A stretch of DNA of 64,000 bases. Source: Flavobacteriales bacterium UBA4422 (lineage in GTDB: Bacteria > Bacteroidota > Bacteroidia > Flavobacteriales_G > Salibacteraceae). Shown here piece by piece: positions 9,025 through 17,934 of the stretch (positions are counted from its first letter, which is position 1; every line of letters begins with the position of its first letter). The notes below the pieces were generated by a model. It did not search any database and was not told the DNA's origin. It saw nothing but the letters and a program-made list of their open reading frames with translations. The stretch spans positions 66,775 to 130,774 of the forward strand of contig DGQE01000034.1 of the NCBI GenBank assembly GCA_002389645.1, given 5' to 3'. The translations under genes and the position numbers were made by a program.

Positions 9025-9579
9025 ATGTCACGAATTGGAAAAGCACCAATAACAATTCCCTCAGGAGTTGAAGTTAAGATGGATGGAACTACCATTCATG
9101 TTAAAGGATCGAAGGGAGAATTGAAGCAAGAAATTGATAGTTGTATTTCAGTTAAAATTGAAGATAACGTCATTACCTTTGCACGAGAAAACGATCATAA
9201 AGATCAGCGCTCAATGCATGGACTTTATCGTTCACTTGTGAGCAACATGATTAAAGGCGTTTCAAATGGTTTTGTCATCAAGCAAGAATTGGTTGGTGTG
9301 GGTTATAGAGCAGCAGTTCAAGGTCAAAGACTGGAGTTGTCTTTGGGTTACTCGCACAACGTATTGTTTGAGATCCCATCTGAAGTTTCAGTTAAAGCAG
9401 AACAAGAAAGAGGTAAGAATCCTATTGTGACATTTGAATCTCATGATAAGCAATTGATTGGACAGGTTGCTGCTAAATTGAGATCGTTGAGAAAACCAGA
9501 ACCTTACAAAGGAAAAGGTATTCGTTTCGTAGGAGAACAGATTAGAAGAAAAGCCGGTAAGTCGGCCGCTAAAAAATAA
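9025..9579 (+). CDS. rplF: 50S ribosomal protein L6
   Basis: L6, 184 residues, two repeated domains near the factor-binding site where EF-G docks. MSRIGKAPITIPSGVEV at the start and KPEPYKGKGIRFVGEQIRRKAGK at the end (split by a turn) identify it. It ends in a lysine-rich tail typical of L6. Confidence 0.98.
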   Translation: MSRIGKAPITIPSGVEVKMDGTTIHVKGSKGELKQEIDSCISVKIEDNVITFARENDHKDQRSMHGLYRSLVSNMIKGVSNGFVIKQELVGVGYRAAVQGQRLELSLGYSHNVLFEIPSEVSVKAEQERGKNPIVTFESHDKQLIGQVAAKLRSLRKPEPYKGKGIRFVGEQIRRKAGKSAAKK

Positions 9580-9588
9580 GTAGTAAGA

Positions 9589-9942
9589 ATGGCACTTAGC
9601 AAATTACAAAGGAGAGCGCGAATTAAGAAGCGTATCCGAAAGAATATTACTGGAACTACTGAGACACCAAGGTTAACTGTGTTCAGAAGTAACAAGGAGA
9701 TTTACGCCCAAATTATCAATGATTTGGATGGGAAGACTTTGGTCGCAGTATCATCGTTAGGTGATAAGGCAGCCAAAGGAGTTTCTAAGATCGAACAAGC
9801 TTCTTTAATCGGTAAGAAGATAGCAGAGGTAGCTACAGCTGCTGGTGTTAGCGATGTAGTATTCGATCGTAATGGCTATTTGTATCACGGACGTGTTAAG
9901 GCTTTGGCTGAGGCAGCACGTGAGAATGGATTAAAATTCTAA
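9589..9942 (+). CDS. rplR: 50S ribosomal protein L18
   Basis: L18, 117 residues, binds 5S rRNA together with L5. The RRARIKKRIRKNITGTTETP basic N-terminus and the FDRNGYLYHGRVKALAEAAR C-terminus are typical. It lies in canonical order between rplF (9 bases) and rpsE (11 bases). Confidence 0.98.
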   Translation: MALSKLQRRARIKKRIRKNITGTTETPRLTVFRSNKEIYAQIINDLDGKTLVAVSSLGDKAAKGVSKIEQASLIGKKIAEVATAAGVSDVVFDRNGYLYHGRVKALAEAARENGLKF

Positions 9943-9953
9943 GAGCAACCAAC

Positions 9954-10472
9954 ATGGCAAGCGAAAACATAAAGAGAGTAAAGTCAAGCGAGATCGAGTT
10001 AAAAGACCGTCTTGTTGAAGTGAGAAGAGTAACCAAGGTTACCAAAGGTGGTCGTGCTTTTGGCTTCTCAGCAGTAGTTGTGGTTGGAAATGAGAATGGC
10101 GTTGTAGGTCATGGTCTTGGAAAGGCCAAGGAAGCTACAAGTGCTATTGAAAAGGCCATCGATGACGCTAAGAAGAATCTAATTAAGGTACCTATTCAAG
10201 GAGGAACTGTTCCACACGAGCAGCTAGGTCGTTTTGGAGGTGCGTTCATCTTCTTGAAGCCTGCATCTCATGGTACTGGAGTAATTGCTGGTGGTGCAAT
10301 GCGTGCAGTGTTGGAAAGTGTTGGAATTACGGACGTATTAGCAAAGTCTAAGGGTTCATCAAATCCTGCCAATGTTGTCAAAGCAACAATTGAAGCATTG
10401 ACTCAGTTGCGTGATGCGAATACAATTGCTCGTCAAAGAGGTGTTAATCTTGATACAGTTTTCAACGGATAA
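9954..10472 (+). CDS. rpsE: 30S ribosomal protein S5
   Basis: S5, 172 residues, involved in decoding accuracy and in unwinding mRNA at the entry tunnel. The double-stranded-RNA-binding-like N-terminal domain contains VTKGGRAFGFSA and GHGLGKAKEA; the C-terminal domain has GTGVIAGGAMRAVLESVGI. rpmD follows after 6 bases. Confidence 0.98.
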   Translation: MASENIKRVKSSEIELKDRLVEVRRVTKVTKGGRAFGFSAVVVVGNENGVVGHGLGKAKEATSAIEKAIDDAKKNLIKVPIQGGTVPHEQLGRFGGAFIFLKPASHGTGVIAGGAMRAVLESVGITDVLAKSKGSSNPANVVKATIEALTQLRDANTIARQRGVNLDTVFNG

Positions 10473-10478
10473 GAAAAT

Positions 10479-10661
10479 ATGGAAAAGTTTAAACTAACAT
10501 TGGTTCGTTCAATCATCAAGAGACCAGGAGATCAAAAAGCTACTATTGCCGCACTTGGTCTTAAAAGAATGAATTCTACCGTTGAGGTTGTGGGTACTCC
10601 ACAAATCATGGGTATGATCAAAAAAGTGAACCATTTAATTAAAGTCGAAGACGTTAAATAA
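10479..10661 (+). CDS. rpmD: 50S ribosomal protein L30
   Basis: L30, 60 residues, the typical short bacterial form. LVRSIIKRPGDQKATIAALGL and the NHLIKVEDVK end are characteristic. It lies between rpsE and rplO in the standard spc order, with gaps of 6 and 9 bases. Confidence 0.96.
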   Translation: MEKFKLTLVRSIIKRPGDQKATIAALGLKRMNSTVEVVGTPQIMGMIKKVNHLIKVEDVK

Positions 10662-10670
10662 TCCACAATT

Positions 10671-11120
10671 ATGGACTTAAGTAATTTAAAGCCTGCAAAA
10701 GGTTCTGTTAAGAAGAACAACCGACTAGGTCGAGGTGAAGGTTCTGGTAGTGGAGGAACAGCGTCTCGTGGTCACAAAGGAGCAAAGTCTCGAAGTGGCT
10801 ATTCTAAGAAGGTTGGTTTTGAAGGAGGTCAAATGCCACTTCAAAGACGTGTTCCTAAGTTTGGATTTAAGAACCCAAACAGGAAGGAGTTTCATGGTAT
10901 TAACCTAGACACACTTCAAGCGTTGGCTGATCAGTATAAGACTACAGAGATTAATGCTGACTTCCTAGTTGAGAAATCAATTGTAGGAAAGAAAGATTTA
11001 ATCAAAGTTTTAGGTCGCGGTGAATTGAGTGCTAAACTTTCAGTTGAAGTTCATGCATTTTCAAAAACTGCAAAAGAGGCAATTGAATCAAAAGGTGGAT
11101 CTACAAAGATCATAGAATAG
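10671..11120 (+). CDS. rplO: 50S ribosomal protein L15
   Basis: L15, 149 residues, a late-assembly protein with a long glycine- and arginine-rich N-terminus (RLGRGEGSGSGGTASRGHKG). The GGQMPLQRRVPKFGF motif is diagnostic. secY begins only 2 bases after its stop, so translational coupling is likely. Confidence 0.98.
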   Translation: MDLSNLKPAKGSVKKNNRLGRGEGSGSGGTASRGHKGAKSRSGYSKKVGFEGGQMPLQRRVPKFGFKNPNRKEFHGINLDTLQALADQYKTTEINADFLVEKSIVGKKDLIKVLGRGELSAKLSVEVHAFSKTAKEAIESKGGSTKIIE

Positions 11121-11122
11121 GT

Positions 11123-12454
11123 ATGAAACGATTTATAGAAACACTTCAGAACATTTGGAAGATCGAAGATCTTAGGGTTAGAATTTTGAATACCCTTGGT
11201 TTTCTTTTGATCTATCGCTTGGGTGCCTTCGTGGTATTGCCAGGTGTTGATCCAGCTGTTTTGGGGGATGTTAATGGTGAGGCTTCTGGTATAGCAGCCC
11301 TTCTTAACATTTTTGCTGGAGGAGCGTTTTCTAGAGCTTCAGTTTTTGCTCTTGGTATTATGCCTTATATCTCTGCTTCCATTGTTATGCAGCTTATGGG
11401 TATAGCCGTTCCGGCAATCCAGAAAATGCAGCGAGAAGGAGAAAGTGGAAGAAGGAAAATCAACCAGTATACGCGTTTCTTGACAATCGGTATTACTGCT
11501 TTTCAAGCACCAAGTTATATTTCAACTCAAATTCCGGCTCAAGCTGTGGCTGGCGGAACGACTACATTTTGGTGGATAAGTACTATAGTTCTTTTGATTA
11601 CAGGTACTGTGTTCGTAATGTGGTTAGGTGAAAAAATTACGGATAAAGGAATTGGTAATGGTATTTCCATGATCATTATGATCGGAATTATCGCTCAGCT
11701 TCCTAGTTCGTTTTTCTTTGAAATTGAGCAAAGGACCAGTGCTGGTGGATTTGTGATGTTACTTATTGAGCTAGTCTTTCTCTTGTTAGTCACTATTGCA
11801 ACAGTTGCGCTAGTGCAGGGCACTCGAAGGATACCGGTAAATTTCGCCAAAAAGGTTGTGGGTAACAAGCAATATGGAGGTGTAAGACAGTATATTCCGT
11901 TGAAAGTGAATGCTGCTGGAGTTATGCCAATTATCTTTGCACAAGCCTTGATGTTTCTACCGATCACTTTGGTTGGATTTACAAGTTCTGATGCTGCTAC
12001 AGGTTTCGCCTCTGCATTTGCAGATATTACTGGTTTTTGGTACAATTTTGTGTTCTTTGTGTTAATAATAGCATTTACGTACTTCTACACTGCGATCACT
12101 GTGAACCCTAATCAGATGGCAGAAGACCTTAAAAGAAACGGAGGATTCATTCCAGGAGTAAAGCCAGGAAAGAAAACATCAGAGTTTTTGGATAACGTTC
12201 TTTCAAGAATTACACTTCCAGGCTCTATATTCTTAGGAATTGTTGCAATTTTGCCCGCTTTTGCGATGATCGCAGGAGTGTCAACAGGATTTGCATACTT
12301 CTTTGGGGGTACGTCACTTTTGATTATGGTTGGAGTTATCCTTGATACACTTCAGCAAATTGAAAGTCATTTATTGATGAGACATTATGATGGATTGATG
12401 AAATCCGGAAAAATAAAAGGCCGCTCTTCTTCCGCTTTTGGAATGGCTGGCTAA
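11123..12454 (+). CDS. secY: Protein translocase subunit SecY
   Basis: Central pore of the SecYEG translocon, an inner-membrane protein of ten transmembrane helices; 443 residues, the usual length. FIETLQNIWKIEDLRVRILNT at the N-terminus, the plug region, and GNGISMIIMIGI are recognisable, as is the basic cytosolic loop around GTRRIPVNFAKKVVG. It continues the spc run between rplO and map, so secretion capacity is made with ribosomes. Confidence 0.98.
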   Translation: MKRFIETLQNIWKIEDLRVRILNTLGFLLIYRLGAFVVLPGVDPAVLGDVNGEASGIAALLNIFAGGAFSRASVFALGIMPYISASIVMQLMGIAVPAIQKMQREGESGRRKINQYTRFLTIGITAFQAPSYISTQIPAQAVAGGTTTFWWISTIVLLITGTVFVMWLGEKITDKGIGNGISMIIMIGIIAQLPSSFFFEIEQRTSAGGFVMLLIELVFLLLVTIATVALVQGTRRIPVNFAKKVVGNKQYGGVRQYIPLKVNAAGVMPIIFAQALMFLPITLVGFTSSDAATGFASAFADITGFWYNFVFFVLIIAFTYFYTAITVNPNQMAEDLKRNGGFIPGVKPGKKTSEFLDNVLSRITLPGSIFLGIVAILPAFAMIAGVSTGFAYFFGGTSLLIMVGVILDTLQQIESHLLMRHYDGLMKSGKIKGRSSSAFGMAG

Positions 12455-12465
12455 GGGAGAAAGAT

Positions 12466-13245
12466 ATGTTGAGAGGAAAAAGCGGAGAAGAAATTGAATT
12501 AGTTAGAGAGAGTTCTTTACTTGTTGGAAAAACTTTAGCAGAAGTAGCCTCCTTGGTTAGACCAGGGGTTACTCCTTTAGAACTGGATAAACGAGCTTAT
12601 GAGTTCATACATGATCACGGTGCAGTGCCTGGTTTTTTGAACTACAATGGCTTCCCGAATAGTTTATGCATTTCTAAGAATGAAGCGGTTGTACACGGTA
12701 TTCCTGATGAAAAGGAAGTTGTGGATGGTGATATATTATCCGTTGACTGCGGTGTTCTTATGAATGGATACTATGGGGATTCGGCCTACACTTTTAAAGT
12801 AGGTGAAGTTTCGAAGGAAGTCGATGACTTACTAGAAACAACTAAAAGGAGTTTGATGCTTGGAATTGAACAAGCTGTGGCCGGTAACCGTGTTGGTGAT
12901 ATTGGTTTTGCGGTTCAGTTAGAAGCAGAGAGAAATGGTTATGGAGTAGTAAGAGAGTTGGTAGGTCATGGGTTGGGTAAGAAATTACATGAAGCTCCTG
13001 AAGTGCCAAATTTTGGAAAGAGAGGAAGAGGTCCGGTTTTGGTTGATGGTTTGGTGATAGCAATAGAGCCAATGATTAACCTTGGCAAGAAGGGCGTTTC
13101 TCAATTAAGAGATGGATGGACGATTGTAACTGCTGATAGGAAACCATCAGCGCATTATGAGCACACCATCGTGGTGAGAAAAGGAAAAGCAGAAGTGCTT
13201 TCAACATTTGAGTTTATAGAAGAAAAATTAAAAATAGAAGCATAA
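12466..13245 (+). CDS. map: Methionine aminopeptidase, type I
   Basis: Cytosolic enzyme that removes the initiator methionine from nascent proteins; 259 residues. Metal ligands are visible in SVDCGV and GYYGDSAYTF (two Asp), GHGLGKKLHEAPEVPNFG (His), IEPMI (Glu) and the final Glu in the RDGWTIV to YEHTIVV region. A GGGAGAAAG stretch precedes the ATG. Placement between secY and infA is standard. Confidence 0.97.
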   Translation: MLRGKSGEEIELVRESSLLVGKTLAEVASLVRPGVTPLELDKRAYEFIHDHGAVPGFLNYNGFPNSLCISKNEAVVHGIPDEKEVVDGDILSVDCGVLMNGYYGDSAYTFKVGEVSKEVDDLLETTKRSLMLGIEQAVAGNRVGDIGFAVQLEAERNGYGVVRELVGHGLGKKLHEAPEVPNFGKRGRGPVLVDGLVIAIEPMINLGKKGVSQLRDGWTIVTADRKPSAHYEHTIVVRKGKAEVLSTFEFIEEKLKIEA

Positions 13246-13251
13246 AGAAAC

Positions 13252-13470
13252 ATGGCAAAACAGGCGTCCATAGAACAAGACGGAACGATTACAGAAGCAT
13301 TATCGAATGCAATGTTTCGCGTAGAACTTGAAAATGGTCACGTGATAACTGCTCATATTTCTGGCAAGATGCGCATGCATTATATTAAAATATTACCTGG
13401 AGATAAAGTGAAGGTGGAAATGTCGCCTTACGATTTGTCAAAAGGAAGAATTATATACAGATACAAATAA
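13252..13470 (+). CDS. infA: Translation initiation factor IF-1
   Basis: IF-1, 72 residues, an OB-fold protein that blocks the A site during initiation. It matches the family end to end: IEQDGTITEALSNAMFRVEL, then GHVITAHISGKMRMHYIKI, ending with the KGRIIYRYK strand. It begins 6 bases after map and is followed by rpmJ after 11 bases. Confidence 0.98.
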   Translation: MAKQASIEQDGTITEALSNAMFRVELENGHVITAHISGKMRMHYIKILPGDKVKVEMSPYDLSKGRIIYRYK

Positions 13471-13481
13471 TAGGCTGGATC

Positions 13482-13598
13482 ATGAAAATTAGAGCATCCG
13501 TAAAAAAGAGATCTGCTGATGATAAAATCGTCAAGAGAAAAGGACGTGTTTATGTCATCAATAAGAAGAATCCGAAACACAAACAAAGACAAGGATAA
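13482..13598 (+). CDS. rpmJ: 50S ribosomal protein L36, zinc-ligand-free form
   Basis: L36, 38 residues, a very short gene between infA and rpsM, its standard place. It starts MKIRASVKKRS and ends NPKHKQRQG, both hallmarks. The zinc form has Cys at positions 11, 14 and 27 and His at 33; here these are Ser11, Asp14, Asn27 and His33, so no zinc site remains. The stop TAA is at 13596-13598 and rpsM begins 10 bases later. Confidence 0.96.
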   Translation: MKIRASVKKRSADDKIVKRKGRVYVINKKNPKHKQRQG

Positions 13599-13608
13599 AA
13601 TTTAAGAT

Positions 13609-13986
13609 ATGGCTCGTATAGCAGGTATAGATCTACCAAGAAATAAAAGAGGCGAAATCGGACTAACCTACATCTTTGGTATAGGACGTTCGAAAGCTCA
13701 AGAGATTTTGACAAAAGCAGGCATTGACTGGAGTAAGAAGGTTAGTGAATGGAACGATGATGAATTGGCTCTTGTAAGAGAGTACATCAATCAAAATATC
13801 AAGGTAGAAGGTGCGCTACGTTCAGAGGTCCAGCTGAACATAAAGCGCTTGATGGATATAGGTTGTTACAGAGGTGTTCGTCATAGAGTTGGCTTGCCAC
13901 TTCGTGGTCAACGCACCAAGAATAACAGCCGTACTCGAAAAGGAAAAAGAAAGACTGTTGCTAACAAGAAGAAGGCAACTAAGTAA
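13609..13986 (+). CDS. rpsM: 30S ribosomal protein S13
   Basis: S13, 125 residues, 30S head protein that contacts the P-site tRNA and bridges to the 50S. MARIAGIDLPRNKRGEIGLTY, the helix-hairpin-helix (TYIFGIGRSKAQEIL), and RGVRHRVGLPLRGQRTKNNS are typical, followed by a basic tail. Confidence 0.98.
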   Translation: MARIAGIDLPRNKRGEIGLTYIFGIGRSKAQEILTKAGIDWSKKVSEWNDDELALVREYINQNIKVEGALRSEVQLNIKRLMDIGCYRGVRHRVGLPLRGQRTKNNSRTRKGKRKTVANKKKATK

Positions 13987-14009
13987 TAACTAACTAGAAT
14001 ACGTTTTCC

Positions 14010-14393
14010 ATGGCGAAGACTCAGACAAAAAAGAAGAAAGTAAAAGTAGACGCGTTAGGAGAAGCACACATCCACGCATCATTCAACAACATTATTGTTT
14101 CGTTGACCAATGCTAATGGTGATGTGATCTCTTGGTCATCTGCAGGAAAGATGGGTTTCCGAGGTTCCAAGAAGAATACTCCGTATGCTGCACAAATGTG
14201 TGCTCAGGACTGTGCTAAAGTAGCTCATGAATCTGGCCTACGTAAAGTTAAAGTGTACGTTAAAGGACCTGGTTCAGGTCGTGAGAGCGCTATCCGAAGT
14301 ATCTCTAATATGGGTATTGAGGTGACCGAAATCAATGACGTAACTCCGCTACCGCACAACGGTTGCAGACCATCTAAAAGAAGAAGAGTTTAA
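14010..14393 (+). CDS. rpsK: 30S ribosomal protein S11
   Basis: S11, 127 residues, part of the 30S platform near the mRNA exit. GEAHIHASFNNIIVSLT, the GFRGSKKNTPYAAQ block and the C-terminal PLPHNGCRPSKRRRV are diagnostic. It lies 23 bases after rpsM and 12 before rpsD, in the alpha-operon order. Confidence 0.98.
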   Translation: MAKTQTKKKKVKVDALGEAHIHASFNNIIVSLTNANGDVISWSSAGKMGFRGSKKNTPYAAQMCAQDCAKVAHESGLRKVKVYVKGPGSGRESAIRSISNMGIEVTEINDVTPLPHNGCRPSKRRRV

Positions 14394-14405
14394 TAATTAG
14401 AAGAA

Positions 14406-15014
14406 ATGGCAAGATACACAGGACCCAAGTCTAAAATCGCAAGAAAGTTCCGCGATCCAATTTTCGGACCGGATAAGGCACTTGAGCGCAAGAATTATGG
14501 ACCGGGAATGCACGGGCCTAACAAGCGTAGAATGAAGCAGTCTGAATATGCAGTTCAGCTTCAAGAAAAGCAAAAGGCCAAGTATACTTACGGAATCCTT
14601 GAACGTCAATTTTCTAATCTTTTTGCTGAGGCTTCAAGAAGGAAAGGAATTACAGGTGAGAACCTATTGATGCTATGTGAATCGAGATTAGACAACACTG
14701 TTTTTCGTTTGGGAATTGCCCCAAGCAGAAGAGGTGCTCGTCAGCTGGTTTCTCATAGACACATCACCGTTAATGGTGATATTGTAAATATTCCATCCTA
14801 TCATCTAAGACCAGGTGATGTAATTGCGGTAAGAGAAAAGTCTAAATCTCTTGAAGCAGTTTCTAACTCTGTGAGTGGAAGTTCGGTTAAAAGTTATCCT
14901 TGGCTTGACTTCGATAAGGTCGCATTGTCTGGAACATTTATTGCTGCTCCAACAAGAGATCAAATTCCGGAGAATATCCGTGAGCAGTTGATAGTTGAAT
15001 TGTACTCGAAATAA
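14406..15014 (+). CDS. rpsD: 30S ribosomal protein S4
   Basis: S4, 202 residues, primary 16S rRNA binder and 5' domain nucleator. The N-terminal domain lacks the four-cysteine zinc site of some species. The S4 RNA-binding fold is seen as RLDNTVFRLGIAPSRRGARQ and LVSHRHITVNGDIVNIPSY. In E. coli S4 represses this operon. A 102-base spacer separates it from rpoA. Confidence 0.98.
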   Translation: MARYTGPKSKIARKFRDPIFGPDKALERKNYGPGMHGPNKRRMKQSEYAVQLQEKQKAKYTYGILERQFSNLFAEASRRKGITGENLLMLCESRLDNTVFRLGIAPSRRGARQLVSHRHITVNGDIVNIPSYHLRPGDVIAVREKSKSLEAVSNSVSGSSVKSYPWLDFDKVALSGTFIAAPTRDQIPENIREQLIVELYSK

Positions 15015-15116
15015 TTAATTAATTCATTGTATCTGAGCAAAAATGTTTGAATGTGCTCTTCTTCAAGCACCTTAAACGAAGACACTTGGACACAATTAAA
15101 ACTGAAGAAAAATAAT
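15015..15116 (+). other. Spacer between rpsD and rpoA
   Basis: This 102-base spacer is the longest inside the ribosomal cluster. It begins with the A/T palindrome TTAATTAATTAA-like run overlapping the rpsD stop. I found no TAnnTTTG -7 element or U-tract terminator. A short in-frame extension of rpoA runs through part of it but does not look like RNA polymerase sequence. Confidence 0.4.
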
Positions 15117-16109
15117 ATGGCAATTTTAGATTTTCAAAGACCAGACAAGGTCATAATGATTCAGGCGGACGACCTTAAAGGTCAGTTTGAATTCCGTCCT
15201 CTCGAACCAGGCTATGGCATTACTATCGGCAATGCTCTTAGAAGAATTTTGTTGTCCTCTTTAGAGGGGTTCGCAATCACGTCAATTCGAATTGAAGGAG
15301 TTGATCACGAATTCAGCACTCTTAAAGGAGTTATTGAAGACGTAACTGAAATTGTACTTAACTTAAAGGAAGTTCGCTTTAAGCAACAAATCAAAGAGGA
15401 AGACACTGAGAAGGTGCGTATTAAGGTTAGTGGCCAAGATAAGTTCACTGCTGGTGATATAGGAAAATTCACAACATCTTTCCAAGTGTTAAATCCTGAT
15501 CATGTGATTTGTCACATGGATGAGTCGGTAAACTTCGAAATGGAAGTGACTATTGGAAAAGGACGTGGATATGTTCCTTCTGAGGAAAACAAGACTGCTA
15601 ACCCAGCTCTTGGAACAATCTTCCTGGATTCAGTTTTCACTCCAATTCGTAATGTGCGATACACGATTGAAAACTATAGAGTTGAACAAAAGACTGACTA
15701 CGAAAAGTTGATCTTTGATATTGATTCTGATGGGTCTATTCATCCGAAAGAAGCTTTGAAAGAAGCTGCAAAGATTTTGATTCATCACTTCATGCTCTTC
15801 AGCGATGAGCGTATTACGCTTGATCAGGTTGAGAAGAAAGCTGAAGAAGAATTAGATGAGAATACGCTACATATGCGTCAATTGCTTAAGACAAAATTGG
15901 TAGACATGGACCTTTCAGTTCGTGCTTTGAACTGTCTTAAAGCTGCTGATGTTGAAACGTTAGGAGACCTTGTTACTTTCGAAAAGAACGATCTTCTTAA
16001 GTTTAGAAACTTTGGTAAGAAATCTCTTACTGAATTGGAAGACTTAGTGCAGATTAAGGGCTTGCATTTCGGAATGAACGTAGGTAAATATTTGTTAGAA
16101 AAGGAATAA
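15117..16109 (+). CDS. rpoA: RNA polymerase alpha subunit
   Basis: RNA polymerase alpha, 330 residues from the ATG at 15117. I prefer this start to an in-frame one at 15051 because the family begins MAIL-like just before FQRPDKV, and 330 is the normal length. The N-terminal dimerisation domain has GITIGNALRRILLSSLEG; the C-terminal domain has SVRALNCLKAADVETLGDL and FGKKSLTELED, the UP-element and activator contact region. Confidence 0.97.
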   Translation: MAILDFQRPDKVIMIQADDLKGQFEFRPLEPGYGITIGNALRRILLSSLEGFAITSIRIEGVDHEFSTLKGVIEDVTEIVLNLKEVRFKQQIKEEDTEKVRIKVSGQDKFTAGDIGKFTTSFQVLNPDHVICHMDESVNFEMEVTIGKGRGYVPSEENKTANPALGTIFLDSVFTPIRNVRYTIENYRVEQKTDYEKLIFDIDSDGSIHPKEALKEAAKILIHHFMLFSDERITLDQVEKKAEEELDENTLHMRQLLKTKLVDMDLSVRALNCLKAADVETLGDLVTFEKNDLLKFRNFGKKSLTELEDLVQIKGLHFGMNVGKYLLEKE

Positions 16110-16129
16110 GAACGCTTGATACTTGAGCA

Positions 16130-16720
16130 ATGAGAAATCGTAATAAAATCAATCAATTAGGTAGAACTTCTTCGCATCGTGATGCGTTGATGATGAACCT
16201 TGCTAACGCCTTAATTACGCACAAGCGTATTACTACTACGTTGGCCAAAGCTAAAGCTCTTCGTGGGTATGTTGAACCTTTGATTACAAAATCAAAGAAT
16301 GATACAACTCATTCTAGAAGACTAGTTTTTAGTCAACTACAAAGCAAAGAGGCAGTAGCTGAACTCTTCAGAGAAGTTGCTCCGAAGATCGCTGAGCGAC
16401 CAGGAGGTTATACCCGCATTATTAAAACAGGTTTTCGATCAGGTGACTCTGCCGAAATGTGTTTAATAGAGTTGGTTGATTTCAATGAGATTTATACAAC
16501 TGAGTCTGCAACTGCTACTAAGAAAACTAGAAGATCGAGAAGAGGCTCTGGTTCTTCTACTGCGAAAGCTGAGACTAAGGCAACTCCGAAAGCGGAATCA
16601 ACTCCTATTGTTGAAGATGCTGTTGAGGTGACTGAAGATGAGGCTAAAGTTGAAGATTCAAAGACACCTGAAACTGACTCAAAAGCAGAGGGTGAAGAGA
16701 AAAAAGAAGATGACAAGTAA
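16130..16720 (+). CDS. rplQ: 50S ribosomal protein L17 with acidic C-terminal tail
   Basis: L17, 196 residues against about 125 in E. coli. The first 120 residues are the family core (RNRNKINQLGRTSSHRDALM at the start, later RPGGYTRIIKTGFRSGDSAEM). The rest is a low-complexity tail: a basic KKTRRSRRGSG stretch followed by about 50 residues rich in Glu, Asp, Ala and Thr. Such tails are common on Bacteroidota L17; their role is unknown to me. It is the last gene of the ribosomal run and a terminator follows. Confidence 0.97.
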   Translation: MRNRNKINQLGRTSSHRDALMMNLANALITHKRITTTLAKAKALRGYVEPLITKSKNDTTHSRRLVFSQLQSKEAVAELFREVAPKIAERPGGYTRIIKTGFRSGDSAEMCLIELVDFNEIYTTESATATKKTRRSRRGSGSSTAKAETKATPKAESTPIVEDAVEVTEDEAKVEDSKTPETDSKAEGEEKKEDDK

Positions 16721-16748
16721 ATGATGTTTCAAACTTGTTGAAAATACG

Positions 16749-16783
16749 AAGAGGATAGGTCGAACCTATCCTCTTTTTTTTGC
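16749..16783 (+). terminator. Rho-independent terminator after rplQ
   Basis: A perfect stem GAGGATAGGT (16751-16760) pairs with ACCTATCCTC (16764-16773) around a 3-base loop, extended by two A-T pairs and followed by a run of eight T. It ends the ribosomal protein transcript. Confidence 0.93.
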
Positions 16784-16806
16784 CTAAAAATTGACAATAT
16801 TGCTCT

Positions 16807-17916
16807 ATGAAATATAAAGAAGGACAAGCTGCAGTTATTTTACTTGAGGACGGTACTCATTTTTGGGGAAAGGCCGCGGGATCAGTAGGAACTACTACTG
16901 GTGAAATAGCTTTCAATACTGGGATGACAGGTTATCAGGAAATTTTTACTGATCCATCATACTTTGGTCAGATTCTTCTGATGACTCCTTCTCATATCGG
17001 TAATTATGGGATTCACGATGAAGAAGTTGAGTCTGAATCTGTGAAGATTTCCGGTTTGGTATGTAAAAAGTTTTCTCAAATCTTTTCACGTGCAGCATCT
17101 GAGGAGTCCATTCAAGCTTATTTTGAACGTCAGAATCTTGTTGGCATTTCAGATGTAGATACAAGGGCGCTTGTTCGACACATTAGGGATAAGGGCGCCA
17201 TGAATGCTATTATCTCGAGTGAGATTTTAGATGTGGAGCAATTAAAATCAAAGCTGGCTAAGGTTCCTAGCATGGATGGATTAGAGCTTTCATCAAAGGT
17301 TTGTACAAAGGAGGTTTTTGAGTTTGGCGATCCAAACGCTGATTTTAAAGTTTCAGTAATTGACTTTGGTGTTAAAACCAACATTTTGCGTTGCTTAGGT
17401 ATAAGAAACTGTTTTTTGAGAGTTTTCCCTATGGAAGCTTCGTTAGAAGATATTACCTCTTGGAATCCGGATGGAATAATGCTCAGTAATGGCCCAGGTG
17501 ATCCATCTTCTATGAATGATTCAGTAAAGTTGATTCAGGGATTAGTTGAAACACAAATTCCAATGTTTGGGATTTGTCTTGGCCATCAGTTGCTAGCGTT
17601 AGCATCTGGATTGACGACATACAAAATGCATAATGGTCATCGAGGAATTAATCACCCTATTTTAAATCTTGCCACTGGTAAGTGTGAAATCACGTCTCAA
17701 AATCATGGCTTCGTAGTTGATCGAAAAGCTGCCGAAGGTCGCGATGATATAGAGATTACGCATGTTCATTTGAATGATGATACGCTCGCTGGAATCAAAC
17801 TCAAGAATAAAAATGTATTTTCAGTTCAGTATCATCCTGAATCTTCAGCAGGCCCTCATGATTCTCGTTATCTATTTGATGATTTTGTTGAGTTAATGAG
17901 AAGCGTTAAATATTAA
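16807..17916 (+). CDS. carA: Carbamoyl-phosphate synthase small (glutaminase) subunit
   Basis: Glutamine amidotransferase subunit that supplies ammonia to CarB for carbamoyl phosphate, the precursor of pyrimidines and arginine; 369 residues. The N-terminal domain has AFNTGMTGYQEIFTDPSY; the class I amidotransferase domain has SNGPGDP, the nucleophile in GICLGHQ, and the His-Glu pair in QYHPESSAGP. carB is not in the window. The gap after the rplQ terminator is short (about 24 bases) and shows no clear promoter; carA and eno are 18 bases apart and probably share a transcript. Confidence 0.97.
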   Translation: MKYKEGQAAVILLEDGTHFWGKAAGSVGTTTGEIAFNTGMTGYQEIFTDPSYFGQILLMTPSHIGNYGIHDEEVESESVKISGLVCKKFSQIFSRAASEESIQAYFERQNLVGISDVDTRALVRHIRDKGAMNAIISSEILDVEQLKSKLAKVPSMDGLELSSKVCTKEVFEFGDPNADFKVSVIDFGVKTNILRCLGIRNCFLRVFPMEASLEDITSWNPDGIMLSNGPGDPSSMNDSVKLIQGLVETQIPMFGICLGHQLLALASGLTTYKMHNGHRGINHPILNLATGKCEITSQNHGFVVDRKAAEGRDDIEITHVHLNDDTLAGIKLKNKNVFSVQYHPESSAGPHDSRYLFDDFVELMRSVKY

Positions 17917-17934
17917 AATCAAGAAGTTTAAGCT

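Noticed and set aside
15051..15116. In-frame N-terminal extension of rpoA by 22 residues
   Set aside because: The extension does not resemble RNA polymerase alpha; the ATG at 15117 gives the standard N-terminus and length.
16492..16720. rplQ tail as a separate or frameshifted gene
   Set aside because: The tail is in frame with the L17 core and of a kind common in Bacteroidota L17, ending just before a terminator.
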